Positions 8,855 to 19,089 of a stretch of 64,000 nucleotides of DNA are shown here, piece after piece. The notes under the pieces were generated by a model. That model searched no databases. It was given only the letters and a program-made list of their open reading frames with translations, and was not told the origin of the DNA. The stretch's first letter is position 1. The number at the start of each line of letters is the position of its first letter. The translations under genes were made by a program, and so were the position numbers. The stretch is taken from the NCBI RefSeq assembly GCF_964355755.1, contig NC_092678.1, positions 2,193,922-2,257,921 of the forward strand. Direction: 5' to 3'. This DNA comes from Antedon mediterranea. Lineage: Eukaryota; Echinodermata; Crinoidea; Comatulida; Antedonidae.

Positions 8855-10177
8855 ATGGCTTTTGTACACAATCACTCGTGCGAGTGTTTAAAATCGGAAT
8901 TGGACTTGTTTTCTGTACCGCCGACACAGACTAGTATAACCAAAGGACAATGGGTGCAATATCACCCTTTCAACAGCATCACCGACGTGGGCCCCTTGCA
9001 ATTCAACATACAAGGGTCTAGCGAGGAATACATGGATTTGTCGCAGACGATGCTTAATGTTAAACTAAAAATTACTAAACAAGACGGAACCGATCTCCAG
9101 CCCGCCGATCCGGTAGGCCCTGCCAATTTACTTTTGCAATCATTGTTTAGCGAAGTTGATGTTTCTTTGAACGAGAGATTGATTACCCCTTCGACAAATA
9201 CTTATTCGTATAGGGCATTAATTGAAACATTACTGACTTATGGATCCGATGCCAAGAATACACACCTCACGGGTGGGTTGTTTCATAAAGACACGGCCGG
9301 TAAAATGGATGTAGCTGACCCTACGCTAGCCGAAAATGCGGTGAATAAAGGTCTTAAAAAACGGGCTCAATACATTGGCGGTAGTCGTTTTGTCGACTTG
9401 ATTGGACCTATTCATTGCGATATATTTTTCCAAGATCGGATGATGCTCAACGGTGTAGATGTCAAAATTAAACTGCATCGAAGTAAAAACGCATTTAGTC
9501 TCATGTCTTCAGATGCCGCGGCCGGTTTTAAGATCCGCCTGGAAGACGCGTCCTTGTTTGTTCGCAAGGTCCGCCTGAACCCGTCTATCGCGCTAGCCCA
9601 CGCAAAAGCTCTGGAACGCGGTCCGGCCAAATACCCGCTGCGTCGCGTTGAGGTCAAGACATTAACTATACCGCGCGGGAATCTATCGTTTACGAGGGAA
9701 TCGCTGTACAACGGTAATCTACCGAAACGCCTGGTTGTAGGACTGGTGACCACCGAAGCATTCAACGGTAGCTACGAGAAGAACCCCTACAATTTTCAAC
9801 ATTTCAACACCAATTTCCTGGCTCTATATATTGACGGTGAGCAAGTACCGTGGAAACCGTTAAAACCAACGTTCGAAGACGGAGGCAACTACATGCTGGC
9901 GTATCAGAGTCTATTTTCGGGTTCTAACACGTTGTTCCAGGATACCGGAAATCAGATTTCTAGAGACGATTATCCTAAAGGCTATTCGTTGTTTGCTTTT
10001 GATCTGACTCCCGATTTGGCAAATGCCGGACATTTTAATCTAATTCGGCAAGGAAATATACGTTTAGAAATTCAGTTTTCTACGGCTTTGACCGAGACCA
10101 TCAACATTTTAGTTTATTCAGAATTTGATTCAATCATAGAAATTGACAAGTCTCGTAACGTAATTATAGATTTTTAA
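8855..10177 (+). CDS. Major capsid protein (double jelly-roll)
   Basis: 440 residues with the typical Polinton start region: an acidic 'SELDLFSVPPTQTSI', then 'GQWVQYHPFNSITDVGPLQF' and 'YMDLSQTMLNVKLKI'. This is the family known in animal genomes as F54H12.2-like proteins and assigned as the double-jelly-roll major capsid protein. The interior holds 'LLQSLFSEVDVSLNERLI' and 'YPLRRVEVKTLTIPRG', also conserved in the family. Base use turns more GC-rich in the middle (9500-9900). It ends two bases before the protease start, so the two are probably expressed together. Confidence 0.93.
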   Translation: MAFVHNHSCECLKSELDLFSVPPTQTSITKGQWVQYHPFNSITDVGPLQFNIQGSSEEYMDLSQTMLNVKLKITKQDGTDLQPADPVGPANLLLQSLFSEVDVSLNERLITPSTNTYSYRALIETLLTYGSDAKNTHLTGGLFHKDTAGKMDVADPTLAENAVNKGLKKRAQYIGGSRFVDLIGPIHCDIFFQDRMMLNGVDVKIKLHRSKNAFSLMSSDAAAGFKIRLEDASLFVRKVRLNPSIALAHAKALERGPAKYPLRRVEVKTLTIPRGNLSFTRESLYNGNLPKRLVVGLVTTEAFNGSYEKNPYNFQHFNTNFLALYIDGEQVPWKPLKPTFEDGGNYMLAYQSLFSGSNTLFQDTGNQISRDDYPKGYSLFAFDLTPDLANAGHFNLIRQGNIRLEIQFSTALTETINILVYSEFDSIIEIDKSRNVIIDF

Positions 10178-10179
10178 TT

Positions 10180-10704
10180 ATGAACACGATACAACTATTG
10201 AGGTTAATTAAATCAGATCCGTTGGCTAGTGGATACTTTCGAGGGGTGTACCCGTCTGACTTGTTACCTTTAGGGCATACGGGATATCCTAGAGCTTACA
10301 TAGCAAACGTTGAGCCTAGCAATCAAAACGGTTCGCATTGGGTAGCTTTCTTTTTTAACAACTTAAACAAAGGTGAATTTTTCGATTCTTTTGGGAACCC
10401 CCCAAATTACTATAGTAATCATTTTGTTAATTTTCTCGATAACTCTGTAGAAAGTTGGACATTTAACGATAAAGCGTTACAAGCGCCCTTGTCTACGGTA
10501 TGCGGACAGTATTGTATTTTTTATATTCTTCATAAATGTAGAAGAGTGGATACGTCCACGATAGTAAATATGTTTGGTAAAGATAAACCATCCAATGATT
10601 GGTTCGTCAATGATTTTGTAAAACGTCGATACGATGTTAACTTACCCGTATACGATAGTGAATATATTAAAGTACAATTTGTCAAAATGTTATTGAATGC
10701 GTAG
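10180..10704 (+). CDS. Adenain-like cysteine protease
   Basis: 174 residues. The catalytic layout of the adenovirus-type (Ulp1-like fold) protease is visible: His in 'GSHWVAFFFNN', an acidic residue in 'GEFFDSFGNPP', a Gln region before the nucleophile, and Cys in 'STVCGQYCIFY'. In relatives it trims capsid and core proteins during virion maturation. The length is slightly below adenain. An AATAAA lies right after the stop (about 10707), the likely polyadenylation signal for the plus-strand structural block. Confidence 0.93.
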   Translation: MNTIQLLRLIKSDPLASGYFRGVYPSDLLPLGHTGYPRAYIANVEPSNQNGSHWVAFFFNNLNKGEFFDSFGNPPNYYSNHFVNFLDNSVESWTFNDKALQAPLSTVCGQYCIFYILHKCRRVDTSTIVNMFGKDKPSNDWFVNDFVKRRYDVNLPVYDSEYIKVQFVKMLLNA

Positions 10705-10842
10705 TAAATAAAAATTGTTTTTTTTTTTAATGGATATGTTTTGGACGTTTTATTTATCGAACGACTACAACAACAAATTCGAGTTTATTTCTTTTTTTAT
10801 TCAACTCCTTTCCTCATTATAGTACATAAAGATTAATGTTTT
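10705..10842. terminator. Convergent 3' ends with polyadenylation signals
   Basis: A short A/T-rich gap between the protease gene (plus) and the minus-strand block. It holds AATAAA on the plus strand just after the stop and TTTATT (AATAAA on the minus strand) near 10748 and beyond, as expected for facing transcripts. Confidence 0.6.
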
Positions 10843-11613
10843 TTAAAAATTTAACCATTTAGGTTTAGGTTGTCTAGTTGAACGCCTCTTGGCAGGCGCT
10901 CGAAAGGTAAGTTTTTCATCCTCATCATCATCGTCATCGAGGTCATAATCCTCCTCATTCTTTCGTTTAGGTAGTGCGTGAGGAGGTGTACCGCTCGATT
11001 TAATTCTTTGTAAGGTACGACGTCTCGTCGGATTTCCAATCAAACTTTCTGGGGTGTTCAATTTCGCCAATACCGTTATAAAATCCCTCCAGCCTATAGG
11101 CTCAAATCCTTTCTTTTCTTGTATTATATCTTTTGTCAAATCGAGTAAATTACTCCCCTTTACCATTTGTCCTTCGATTAGTAGTTCACCGTATCTTGAC
11201 CAATCAATTACTCCCATCTTCCGGTAACGGTCTAGTCGGTCCAGAAATGTTTTTGTTTTGGATTTCAACGATGAGGGCATACTTTGTAGTATTTCTTTAG
11301 ATATAGAGTCCGTATAATCTTCTTTAGATTCTGCGCCATTTTCGTTTATTTCAACGTTCCCCGTTTGTTGTACGTTCAAGCTCATAGGTGAAGGGTTATT
11401 TACGGGTTTCTCTTTATTTAAATATCGTTGAAGTACTTGATTGTACATGGTAATTTTATCGTAATCGTGCAAGTCATCCCTTTCGAGTATACCCTTCATA
11501 GAATTATCTAAACCAGAAGTGATTGTCTCGTGATTTTTCTCGTAACGTTTACTGTACAAAGTCGTATTTGCCAGTTCTTGGGGTATCAATACCATTTTCT
11601 TGGTGTGCTGCAT
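10843..11613 (-). CDS. Conserved Polinton protein, function unknown
   Basis: 256 residues; the Met at residue 7 ('MVLIPQELANTTLYSKRYEK') is an alternative start and begins the part I would expect to be conserved. The middle has coiled-coil-like helices, then 'WSRYGELLIEGQMVKGSNLL' and 'IGWRDFITVLAKLN', and the tail has a run of Asp/Glu (DDDDDEDE) and a basic end with 'RRSTRQPKPKWLNF'. The segment 'G.L...G..V.GSN+.DL' recurs in proteins of other animal Polintons in my recollection. The start codon overlaps the stop of the upstream gene (TAATG). Probably virion-associated, by location; no enzymatic motif seen. Confidence 0.75.
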   Translation of the reverse strand: MQHTKKMVLIPQELANTTLYSKRYEKNHETITSGLDNSMKGILERDDLHDYDKITMYNQVLQRYLNKEKPVNNPSPMSLNVQQTGNVEINENGAESKEDYTDSISKEILQSMPSSLKSKTKTFLDRLDRYRKMGVIDWSRYGELLIEGQMVKGSNLLDLTKDIIQEKKGFEPIGWRDFITVLAKLNTPESLIGNPTRRRTLQRIKSSGTPPHALPKRKNEEDYDLDDDDDEDEKLTFRAPAKRRSTRQPKPKWLNF

Positions 11614-11939
11614 TATTTCAAAAGTAAACTACCCAATGTTTGTAGAATCGGTTGTAATATAAGACCGAGGAAGCCACCCTTTTGAATAAGTAAACGTTTT
11701 CTCTTGAGAGGCGAAATGCTTTTATTGGTAATATCGCGCATGTGTTTCTTGTACCGAGCCAACTTCTTCTTGTGAGCGTTGGATACTTGCACTCGACCTT
11801 TTAAAACATTCATTGCGCATTCGCACAAAGCCGTCACCAGTTGATCGTCCGCGTTTTCCAAGATAATTTTTCTTTGACGCGGTGAACAGTGGGCTAGGAA
11901 ACGAATAGTTTCAGCATTCTTTTTGATACGTTTCGACAT
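11613..11939 (-). CDS. Small basic conserved Polinton protein
   Basis: 108 residues from the ATG at 11939; the frame is open further up to 12011, but that part overlaps the ATPase gene and looks unlike coding sequence. Helical and basic: 'RFLAHCSPRQRKIILENA', 'LVTALCECAMNVLKGRV', a Lys-rich centre, and a C-terminal 'QKGGFLGLILQPIL' hydrophobic end. Proteins with this pattern accompany the ATPase in many animal Polintons (recalled, not searched). Role unknown; the Gly-hydrophobic tail could touch membrane. Confidence 0.75.
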   Translation of the reverse strand: MSKRIKKNAETIRFLAHCSPRQRKIILENADDQLVTALCECAMNVLKGRVQVSNAHKKKLARYKKHMRDITNKSISPLKRKRLLIQKGGFLGLILQPILQTLGSLLLK

Positions 11940-11988
11940 GATGTTGGTAAACAGGTAAATGAATAAATAGAACGGTACAGGTTGCGTT

Positions 11989-12693
11989 TTATATTCTAGG
12001 CACGTAAACAAAGTGATTGGTTTTTGAAAATATGTTACTTCTAACCCTCATTTCCTCAGGGGTATTTGCTTTTAGATCGATTAAAAGAAAACCGTACGGT
12101 ACGCGGGTAGCGTCTTCAAAAGCCTCCTGTAAAAAACGTCCTTTACCGGGGTACATTTGTTTAGATAGATTAGCTATTTGTGATTTATCCCGAGGGTTTT
12201 TAAATAGTATTATGTAGTGAGCGTTTAAAGTGATGGTGCGGATTTCTTTAGAACCGTAAAAAAAGTTTTGCATAATGAATATAACCGAAATGTTTCTATG
12301 ATGCGATCCCTTTGTAAACATGTTTACTACTCTTTTATCGCGGCTACACTCGGTCATTAAATCATCGATGATTACTAAATGGTTTTTTGACGGTTCCATC
12401 GTTTCTATCGAATCCATAGGTATCCCCTCTATAAATTTAATGTTGTTAATAGACCCGCTCAGTTCGGTGAAAAGGGGCTGATATTCCCCATAACACCACG
12501 TGATGTCATCGAACGGCTTGTCGAAATAATTACTTTCCAATAACTGCTTCACGAAATATGATTTTCCCGATGAGGTCGGTCCGCTAATTACGGCGGTGAA
12601 GGGGGTTACCAGTACACACGTCATCTTCAGTTTCAATGAGTCATAGCTTTTGTATATCGGTATTTTATAACGAGGGGGGTTCCTTATCCACAT
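11989..12693 (-). CDS. A32-like FtsK/HerA genome-packaging ATPase
   Basis: 234 residues from the ATG at 12693. The Walker A motif is 'ISGPTSSGKSYFV' near residues 36-48 and Walker B is 'HLVIIDDLMTEC'. A downstream Asn/Gln-containing sensor region 'VIFIMQNFFYGS' fits the HerA/FtsK superfamily; the 'NPRDKSQIANLSKQMYPG' segment is also typical of Polinton ATPases. It would pump DNA into the capsid. Its 3' end overlaps the upstream open part of the small basic gene, but not its likely start at 11939. Confidence 0.93.
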   Translation of the reverse strand: MWIRNPPRYKIPIYKSYDSLKLKMTCVLVTPFTAVISGPTSSGKSYFVKQLLESNYFDKPFDDITWCYGEYQPLFTELSGSINNIKFIEGIPMDSIETMEPSKNHLVIIDDLMTECSRDKRVVNMFTKGSHHRNISVIFIMQNFFYGSKEIRTITLNAHYIILFKNPRDKSQIANLSKQMYPGKGRFLQEAFEDATRVPYGFLLIDLKANTPEEMRVRSNIFSKTNHFVYVPRI

Positions 12694-12857
12694 CACTCTA
12701 TTTTAAAAACTGTCAACTAATGAAAGAGAGAGAGAGGGCCGATATTATAAACCAATAGGAGCTTAATAATGATAATTACGTTAACAAATGATTGTATATC
12801 AAAACCTAAAAAATCAATTCCAACGTCATTAGCGTCTGTATACTAGTAGAGAGAGAA

Positions 12858-13369
12858 ATGGCAGATTTGGAAAAACTGACTTTATCGTACATTGAATATA
12901 AATTAACGGGGGTAGTTGTGTGGGACTCCCCAATCCTTTATAGTACTATTCGCCTTTGTAACGAGGTGGAGAAAAAGTATGGTTTGATTGCCTTGTGTAA
13001 AGACATTACTACGGAGACGTTGGATAGTGTGTTGAAAGAAATGATGATAGACCAAAATATACACGTCGGTAGACTCGTGACAGGAATTTCAGTGTGCGCA
13101 CGTGTTGCGATGCAGTGTGATACTGATTTAGAATTAGAAATCGTTAAACGCGTATCCTGCGAATTTGTGAAGGAAAAGTTTTCTTTATTGGAACTTTGTA
13201 ACGACAGTGATTTGGTAAGTAAATTTCTTTTTCTTGTCATTCTCATTTTAGTAATTAAGTGATTTTTATATTATCTTTTATTTATTATTATTATTATTAT
13301 TATTTATAGGAACTTGTTCTGTGTAGTAAGAAGCTAGGAATTAACAGAGCATGGTACTTGATCGACTGA
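12858..13369 (+). CDS. Spliced Bcl-2-like gene carried by the Polinton
   Basis: Exon 1 is 12858-13214 and exon 2 13310-13369, with a 95-nt intron: donor GTAAGT, a pyrimidine-rich TTA-repeat tract, acceptor TTTATAG. The join keeps the frame in phase 0; without splicing exon 1 runs on into a hydrophobic intron translation. The predicted product is 138 residues. Motifs: a BH4-like start ('LTLSYIEYKLTGVVVW', compare the x(Y/F)I.YKL…W pattern), a BH3-like helix ('IRLCNEVEKKYG'), and a BH1-like helix ('NIHVGRLVTGISVCARVA', with the GR pair and the small-residue face; the usual NW before GR is HV here). The BH2 region is short or unclear, and no C-terminal membrane anchor is seen. Bcl-2 homologues in DNA viruses block host apoptosis; that role here is inference. 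AATAAA follows near 13422. Confidence 0.75.
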
Positions 13370-13513
13370 CTAGTAGGCATTTGTATAGCCTTGCTGGAAC
13401 AAACTGTTTGGTGACATTGGATAAATAAAATATTTAAACAAGGAAGAGGAGAGATTACAATATTTATATTGGATAGGATAAAATAAAAATACAGTCAACA
13501 CTACGCATGTCTT

Positions 13514-13550
13514 TTGTTGTTGTTGTTGTTGTCGTCGTCATCGTCGTCGT
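13514..13550. repeat. Trinucleotide tract (GTT/GTC)n
   Basis: TTGTTGTTGTTGTTGTTGTC followed by GTCGTCATCGTCGTCGTC: a simple repeat in the non-coding gap between the Bcl-2-like gene and the polymerase 3' end. Confidence 0.85.
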
Positions 13551-13663
13551 CTACGTTAAGAAACAGACAAGTATATAATATTATAAACAAGTACGGTGTA
13601 TACATTTATTTCTCGTAAAACAAAATTATGATAAAGAAAATAATTATTTACAAAAATAAATTT

Positions 13664-14060
13664 GAAACGGTAACGATATAAGAATTCAAAAGGAAAAAAT
13701 ATTTAAATTAAAATTACAAAATATATTTACTTTATCTACAAAAATAGAAACGGTATCGACTTTATAAACTTTATAAACAAAATTGAAAATGTATAAAAAA
13801 TATTTACATTAAAACTTAAAATATAATTTGCTTAAACTACAAAAAAGGAAACGGTAACGACATAAGAATTCAAATGTAAAAAATATTTAGATTAAAATTA
13901 CAAAATATATTTACTTAATCTACTAACAGAGAAACGGTACCGACTTTATAAACAAAATTAAAAGAAAATTTGATTAAAAACATGTATAAAAATATTTACG
14001 TTAAAACTACAAATATATTTTGATTAAGCTACAAAAAAGGAAACGAATTTATAAAGGAAA
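13664..14060. repeat. 184-bp higher-order tandem repeat with GAAACGGTA motifs
   Basis: Five starts of GAAACG lie at 13664, 13747, 13848, 13931 and 14040. Odd units run GAAACGGTAACGAtATAAGAATTC and even units GAAACGGTA(T/C)CGACTTTATAAAC, so the sequence alternates A-B-A'-B' with a period of 184 bp. Each unit ends in an A/T-rich tract with ATATTTA. No open frame spans it. It separates the convergent Bcl-2-like and PolB genes. It could hold polyadenylation, replication or packaging functions, none shown by sequence alone. Confidence 0.75.
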
Positions 14061-14163
14061 TTGAGTGCATGAAATTACATAAAAAGTAACAATTAATTAT
14101 TTATATATAAAAAAAAGTAAGTTATATTTTAAAAGAAAAAAAGATGAAATTTATTGCAGTGAT

Positions 14164-17100
14164 TTACCAAACATAACCGTAAGGAACTGTACGATAATTT
14201 TCGATAATAATTCTTTTATCGTACACGATTCGATAGTCTTTAGTCGATGTTTCGTTGACTATCTTACGTGTTTTTGGCTTGCGCGTTATGCGATTCTTCT
14301 CAACTGTCTTAATTGTATTAGGACCAATACCTCTTACCATATTGGAGACGGTGTCAAAGTTAATTTTCTGAGCGTTTGTAAAATTAAGGGTAAAACCTTT
14401 AACTTTACAAACGGTCTTCCCTGTATCCAATTTATAGGCGTAGTTCTTAGCCCCCCCAGAAACAAAGGACTCGATGTACTTACCGTCTTTAGGGTCGACC
14501 TCGGTCGTTAACTGACCCAAGTAGTCGCCCAGGGGAGGGTCCCAAACCCCGGGTTTTGACACGTAGATTACGCTGTCGGTATCGTAATACAGGACACGTT
14601 CCTGTAATTTCTCCAACAGCTCGTATAATTTTAAACGCGCTAGCGCAGTGGTAAATGCGGCAATGACAACGTTAACCTTTCGGTTAACTTCAACAAATTG
14701 TTCCTCGTCTTCGTATTTTATTTCAGCCAAATCATCATTAACAAAATTTAGATCATGAACGACTACCCGTGGGTTCGATAAAATATCGTAAACCTCGTTA
14801 GGATCTTGCGTATATTTAATTCTCGTGAGATTTTCACGCTGACCAAATTTACCCCAAAAACTATTTAGCATTAATTTGGCCAGAGATCGAAGCCCAGGAT
14901 TGTACGCAATGTCGTCATGATTCAAGTCGATACCTTCTACGGTTCGATAGTCCGAAATATATTTTTGTTTATCTTCGGGCGTTTTACACCATTCAGGCCA
15001 ACCCGAAGCTTCTTGTTTCAATTTTAAAAATGTGTTAATGTAAGAGGCAAATAGACCGGACGAGGGAGAATCTGCAGAGTACGTGCTTTTATTTTTAAAG
15101 TGCCATACTACGTGAACTTTACGTATTTCGTACCCAACCTCCACGGCTTTAGCGACCTCGATCGTTGCCCAAGAACCTGTAAATTCTCTATCTGTACCAG
15201 AATGATTGCAAGCGGTTTGTTGTTGAGAATCGACGCATGTTCTACAGAGAGCAAACATTAATTTACCGTTTGATCTATAAGGTAAGACTGGATAGAATAA
15301 ATTTTTAGGCGCTTCGATAGTACACTTTATCAAACCGAAATATTCGTTGATATCTGTGGACATGTCTTTGCGATCATCGATTTCAGGATGTCCTACGGGG
15401 TAGGTACCGTATTTATTTACATAAGGGTACAAGGAAGTATAATCGATGTAATTAATTTCTTCACCCGGTTTTACCTTATAGAACAAACAACTGGCATTAG
15501 TCCTCCCACCGAAAAACGCGTCTCTTGGATTCAAAGTTTTCCTAATGAAAGGAACTTTGGAGACGATAGATTTAATGTTAGGGGCCAGCGATTGCTTGAT
15601 CCGTTTCCATTCGTGTCCCCAAATTTCGACGTAATCAAAATCTGGAAATTGCTCCTTCAGAAACCGTGTTTTCTTGCTTGTCTTGACAAAGCATTCCAAC
15701 ATGGTTTCGTTAGTGAAGGGGTTAATGGAATCGGATCTATAACAGTCTTGGCACCCGTGGAACAAACAACCCATAAATTCAAAAATAATTTTGTTTTCTA
15801 AACATGCGCCGTCGACAAAGTAAGGCCCAAACATTTTTTCCCCTCCATTTCTCGCATGATGGATAAAGACCCCCCTTTTATGCGACTCGTAGCACAACCA
15901 TTCCATGCTAGAGTGAGAATGGTTAACGGTTGTTAGATACCCTGATGGAGGAAATAAAGCGATGGTGGATGGTTTTAAAAAATTTCTAGAAAAGACGTGA
16001 TTACACGCCGAGGCAATTGTCATTAAATTATTTGAAAAGGGGTCAACGCCTCCGAGTAGAGGGTTTTTCGGCGATGTAGTTACTTTCAAAAAAAGATGCC
16101 TAAAAGTAAGGCAACACTTTCTGAGAATATCCACATCGCTGATGCAATACTCGACGAGTTCTTTTTGGAGATTGAAAATTTGATTAGTTACAATTTTCTG
16201 ATTATACCATTTAAAGAATGAATCTCGGCCTGAAGTAGTCATTTTATCGGGGGAATAGGTGGAAGAATCGGGATAAGGACCTACGTAATTTTTATTTTCT
16301 AAAGTATTGAAATAATGAGGAAAGTAACCCTTTTTTAGCTCGGAGATGCCAAAAGTTTTGGGTAATTTGGATAGAGACATGGGTAGAAATGAAAGGGAAT
16401 CAATGAATCGGATACTCGTTTCTTTAACCTTAATTGAAATAGGTTTACCACCGCGTGCAATAATATCTGGTACAATAGAGTTTTTGTATAGGTACTCGAG
16501 CACGAAGTAACTATCGTAGCCCTGGAGGTTGTGAGCGATACACGTAATGTTATGATTATATTTGTATTCGTTAAAAATGTAATTGCAGAAATCTACGCAT
16601 GCAGTCTCCCCGTGAAAAGTCATTGATTTCTCCCCACACACGTCACACTCGGCAGAGTCATTAGCACCATCGATACAATTAAGACAAGTTTTTTGAAGAA
16701 CGCATAAATTTGGTTTGTGTTCGCCAGTTTCTTGCGTGCATTCAAAATCAAAAAAGAAATATTTAGTGACAGCCCTTTTTTGGTCCTCCTGATTCTTAAA
16801 CTTTTTTTCAGTATGTTTAGGGGCTACAACCGGTTCCATGTAGCATTGATGATCGTATGAAACGAAAGTCCGACAAATTCTACAAAAACGGTTTTGACAG
16901 TTGTGATCTTTTTGAATGATCCTATCACAAGTTGTACAATTTTTAATTTTGTCACATACTGAAACTTTTTTAGAATCAGGAGATTTTTTATGATTGGTGA
17001 AACATTGCTGGTTTTTAAAAAATCTATTGCACTCTTTACACTCTACAGTATTATTTACAGATACGTTAATAGAAGGGTCACATTCATGATGCTTACAGAG

Positions 17101-18688
17101 TACACACGTGTATTGACACTTGTGAGAATATTGGTGCTTATACCCTGTAAAACATCTATCACAAAAATAAACAACTTTTAAAAAACCTGTCATAGTCGTT
17201 ATAAGATCATAATGATTAGAATGATGGTAAAGATAAATCTGCTTCTTACAATAATCGCCGCTAAAAATTACAGAATTTAAATTGTCTTTAGAAAGGACAA
17301 TAATTTGATAATTTGGTAATTTGGATTGCATCTTTTTTAATTCCTCGATGCCGCAAGCTTGCTCCCTAACCCCCGAATCTCTAAGTAAATGAAGGGCGGC
17401 TGTCTTTTGTTGGCCTCCACCCAGTCTAACATTATTCCACCTAGTAACGTTATTAATTTTATCTTCGAGCATAGAAATACCCGTGACAATTGCGCGTGCG
17501 CAGCAGATAGTTTCGTTACCATCATTCTTAATCTTAATTATGCTTTTAGCATTAATCATTTTGTCGATACCGTTTCTTCTATAACCCCCACCCCTAGGCA
17601 TTCTCATATGGAGAACGTTAAACTTAAATTTGTTGTTAATTAAAATATCCGTTTTGGACTGAAGGACCTTCATGATGGCTGCAAAAATAACATCAGCTGT
17701 CAGATGGGCCCTCCGACCAAAAGGAATAGAGATGGGTGTATCCAACCCCTCAGCTTGAATAACTATCCGAAGCATATCGTCGACATGCACGTTAATGCAA
17801 AGATTATCGACGACATGTTCGAAAATTCTATATAGAGTGGGAAGGAACACCTCTAAACTTAAATGGTCTACATTAAAAAATTTAACCGTAAAATCGCTAA
17901 TCGTGGCGTTAAAACGCTGGTTAAACCTATCAGCTAAGCGGTTAATACTACAAAAATGACTCAAATCTACCTCGTCAAGGTTCAATTCATCGCTGTCATT
18001 ATCGTCAACTTCTTCTTCTTCGGCTATCCTTGGTCTTTTCCTGTTGGCTCCTTTCCCGTATTGTACCGGTACAGGCTGAAATAAAAAAGTAAAACGGTAA
18101 AGAAATAGAAATAAACGATGTAATACAGCATCAACAATAGCAAAGAAAATAAAATGATAGTTACCTCATCAATAACCGAAGACTCCTGAGAATCACTATC
18201 CTCGCCACATTCCCTCATTTTCAAACATTTGGTGTGTGCACCAATACCATACTAAAGAAAAAAAAAATTAAAAAATTAGAAAGGAAACGCGATGGTACTG
18301 TAAACGCAGAAGCACATTCGTTTACACAAGCTATTCTACGAGTTATATACGGTAATGAAAAAATTATTACGATAAAAATATATTAAACAAAAACACTTAC
18401 TTCTACGTGATCAATTATTAAACTTTCCGATAGATCTTTAACAACCTGTATGGCGTTATCACATATATCCCCTAGAGAAAGACTACCGGTTTCAGAAATA
18501 CTTTGACTGACCGGTAAATCAAAGTCCTGGTCTCCAAACACAAAATCCTCTAGTAAACCCACATCTGGGATATCATTGTCAGGCACATTATTAGCACGCG
18601 ACAGATTAACTATAGCGTCAACAGCTCTTTGACACTCGATAAATAAACTATCGTTAGAATCAGTTGAGGAAGAAGCGAATTGAGACAT
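14164..18688 (-). CDS. Protein-primed family B DNA polymerase, probably three exons
   Basis: The large exon (18075-14164) has no ATG in its first part; its frame is open up to a CAG acceptor at 18076-18078. Two upstream open segments join in phase 0: exon 1 18688-18401 (ATG start, acidic, donor GTAAGT) and exon 2 18251-18165 (acceptor TTCTTTAG, donor GTAACT), giving about 1427 residues. Order of domains: acidic N-terminus with a KRPR basic patch, a region with many C..C and H..C pairs (about 17195-16845), 3'-5' exonuclease motif 'FFFDFECTQ' (near 16765), palm motif A 'DYTSLYPYV' (near 15447), motif B 'LMLNSFWGKFG' (near 14875), motif C 'YYDTDSVIYV' (near 14590). These are the features of Polinton PolB, which starts DNA synthesis from a terminal protein. 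Exons 1-2 could instead be a separate small gene. Confidence 0.92.
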
Positions 18689-19089
18689 TGCAAAACTTTG
18701 AAGAAAAAAACGGTACCGAAACTTTGAAGAATTAGTAAATGAATGATGAACTAAACAAGTAACACACGGTTATTAAAACCTTCCCGCGACGATTACGATT
18801 GGTCAGACATTCTTTAGTAATTAAGAAGCCCCGCCCACAATAGTGACCAGTAGAGCTAGCCTTCAACCGTGAATACGGGGGTCGGTAAACGGATTAATTA
18901 ATAACAGTTGGGAGAATCGCTAAGGAATATTCAAGGTTTTGCAGTGGTCAAACAAAATATACACGATTGGAAATTAATTAACAATACCTATTCGAGTAAC
19001 ACTGAAACACTAAATTATAAACAAATTTAAAATAAAGCCGCCGTAAACTTTATTAAAATTCAAAAAATTAATCGACAAATTAAGGCCTA
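18689..19089. other. Gap upstream of PolB, no gene seen
   Basis: A/T-rich, with the likely PolB promoter close to 18700. No open frame or repeat of note. A TTTATT at about 19050 (AATAAA on the minus strand) would serve the small gene to its right. Confidence 0.4.

Noticed and set aside
9412-9765. 117-residue minus-strand frame opposite the capsid gene
   Set aside because: Antisense shadow of the GC-richer part of the major capsid gene.
12017-12217. Plus-strand frame opposite the ATPase gene
   Set aside because: Shadow of the Walker ATPase coding strand; no independent support.
15388-15801. 137-residue plus-strand frame opposite PolB
   Set aside because: Antisense to polymerase palm sequence with conserved motifs on the other strand.
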